From contig CM055320.2 of NCBI GenBank assembly GCA_029255685.2, positions 10,650,614 through 10,714,613 of the forward strand: 64,000 nucleotides of DNA, given 5' to 3'. The translations under genes were made by a program, and so were the position numbers. This DNA comes from Silene conica (taxonomy: Eukaryota; Streptophyta; Magnoliopsida; Caryophyllales; Caryophyllaceae). Under the pieces are notes generated by a model that saw only the letters and a list, made by a program, of their open reading frames with translations, did not search any database and was not told the origin of the DNA. This document shows positions 63,601 to 64,000 of this stretch, piece by piece; within the stretch, counting starts at the first letter, position 1; each line of letters starts with the position of its first letter.

Positions 63601-64000
63601 ATTTCTTATTAATACTGATTGTGATACGGGTGTAGTCACGGAGGGTGATAATAAGTCATTGGATCATGTTCTGTTGACAGTAGGAATTGAGAACTCAGAG
63701 GGAATGACGAACTCAAGGGTTCGGTTCGGTTCGTTAGCTTGGTTTCTTACATGGGTTTGGCTTGAAGTTGCTGTTTTTACGTTTCATATTTTTGGGACAA
63801 TAAAGGGTAAGTATTACCTATTTAGTGAGATTGTTAATTTTCATTTACTTTTGGTCGTTTATTGCTATCATTAGTAGGCCTTAATTGTTTAGGATTAATG
63901 GCCATTAATTTAGTCTTTAAGAGTCTTTTCTTTTGCTTTGAACGGTTGTGAACGTGGGGCTATTTATAGCTATGATGATAGTAGTTGTAGTATTCAGTTT
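63601..64000. other. Window edge, possible exon-like stretch
   Basis: A less AT-rich segment (63630-63806) is open on the plus strand (GIENSEGMTNSRVRFGSLAW) and followed by a donor-like GTAAGT at 63807. No family recognised; it could be the first part of a gene beyond the window or chance. Confidence 0.25.

Overview
This is a stretch of plant nuclear genome. The evidence is spliced genes with GT-AG introns, plant-specific families (UGT74 glucosyltransferase, integrin-linked kinase ILK1 type, alkenal double-bond reductases), an AT-rich background, and a dense mix of plant transposons: Ty1-copia, Ty3-gypsy-type solo LTR, TRIM, SINE, CACTA, hAT, Stowaway, Tourist and Helitron. It looks like a eudicot; Caryophyllales is my guess from the UGT74/MITE content and is not proven. 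Only about a tenth of the window is functional host coding sequence.

Layout. 0-6.6 kb: MITEs, a MULE-like inverted-repeat element, a TRIM retrotransposon and relics. 6.8-17.1 kb: a UGT74 tandem pair. The first copy is a pseudogene (in-frame stop, no second exon) and the second (15628-17135) is intact. Between them is a nest made of a tandemly duplicated hAT-like end, a GC-rich hAT element with a perfect 8-bp target duplication, a Stowaway MITE and a young copia element (9563-14884). 19.1-23.2 kb: an intact 11-exon ILK1-like Raf/ILK-family kinase on the minus strand, with a GFG in place of DFG and one GC-AG intron. 26-38 kb: gene-free repeats, including a solo LTR with perfect target duplication, a Tourist MITE and several Helitrons of one family. 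38.1-44.5 kb: a complete CACTA transposon (matching termini, TCG target duplication) that lacks a recognisable transposase but carries broken, intron-containing pieces of two host genes, an SnRK1-type kinase and a TMK-type receptor kinase. It also contains a nested Helitron and the end of a second CACTA family. 45.3-51.1 kb: a very young copia element with one in-frame stop and unusual TG...TA LTR ends. 51.4-61.3 kb: a cluster of three NADPH-dependent alkenal/enone double-bond reductases (DBR). Copies 1 and 2 are intact on the plus strand (351 aa each) and copy 3 is a minus-strand pseudogene. Copy 2 has lost intron 2 exactly. 61.4-64 kb: AT-rich, no gene recognised.

Biology. UGT74 enzymes glucosylate small acids, phenolics or terpenoids, and DBRs reduce activated C=C bonds in alkenals and phenylpropanoids, so two specialised or detoxifying gene families have expanded here by tandem duplication. 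Co-function as a pathway is possible but unproven. The clearest unusual feature is the gene-capturing CACTA element and the transposon nest inside it. Exon boundaries were derived by eye from reading frame, splice consensus and paralogue comparison.
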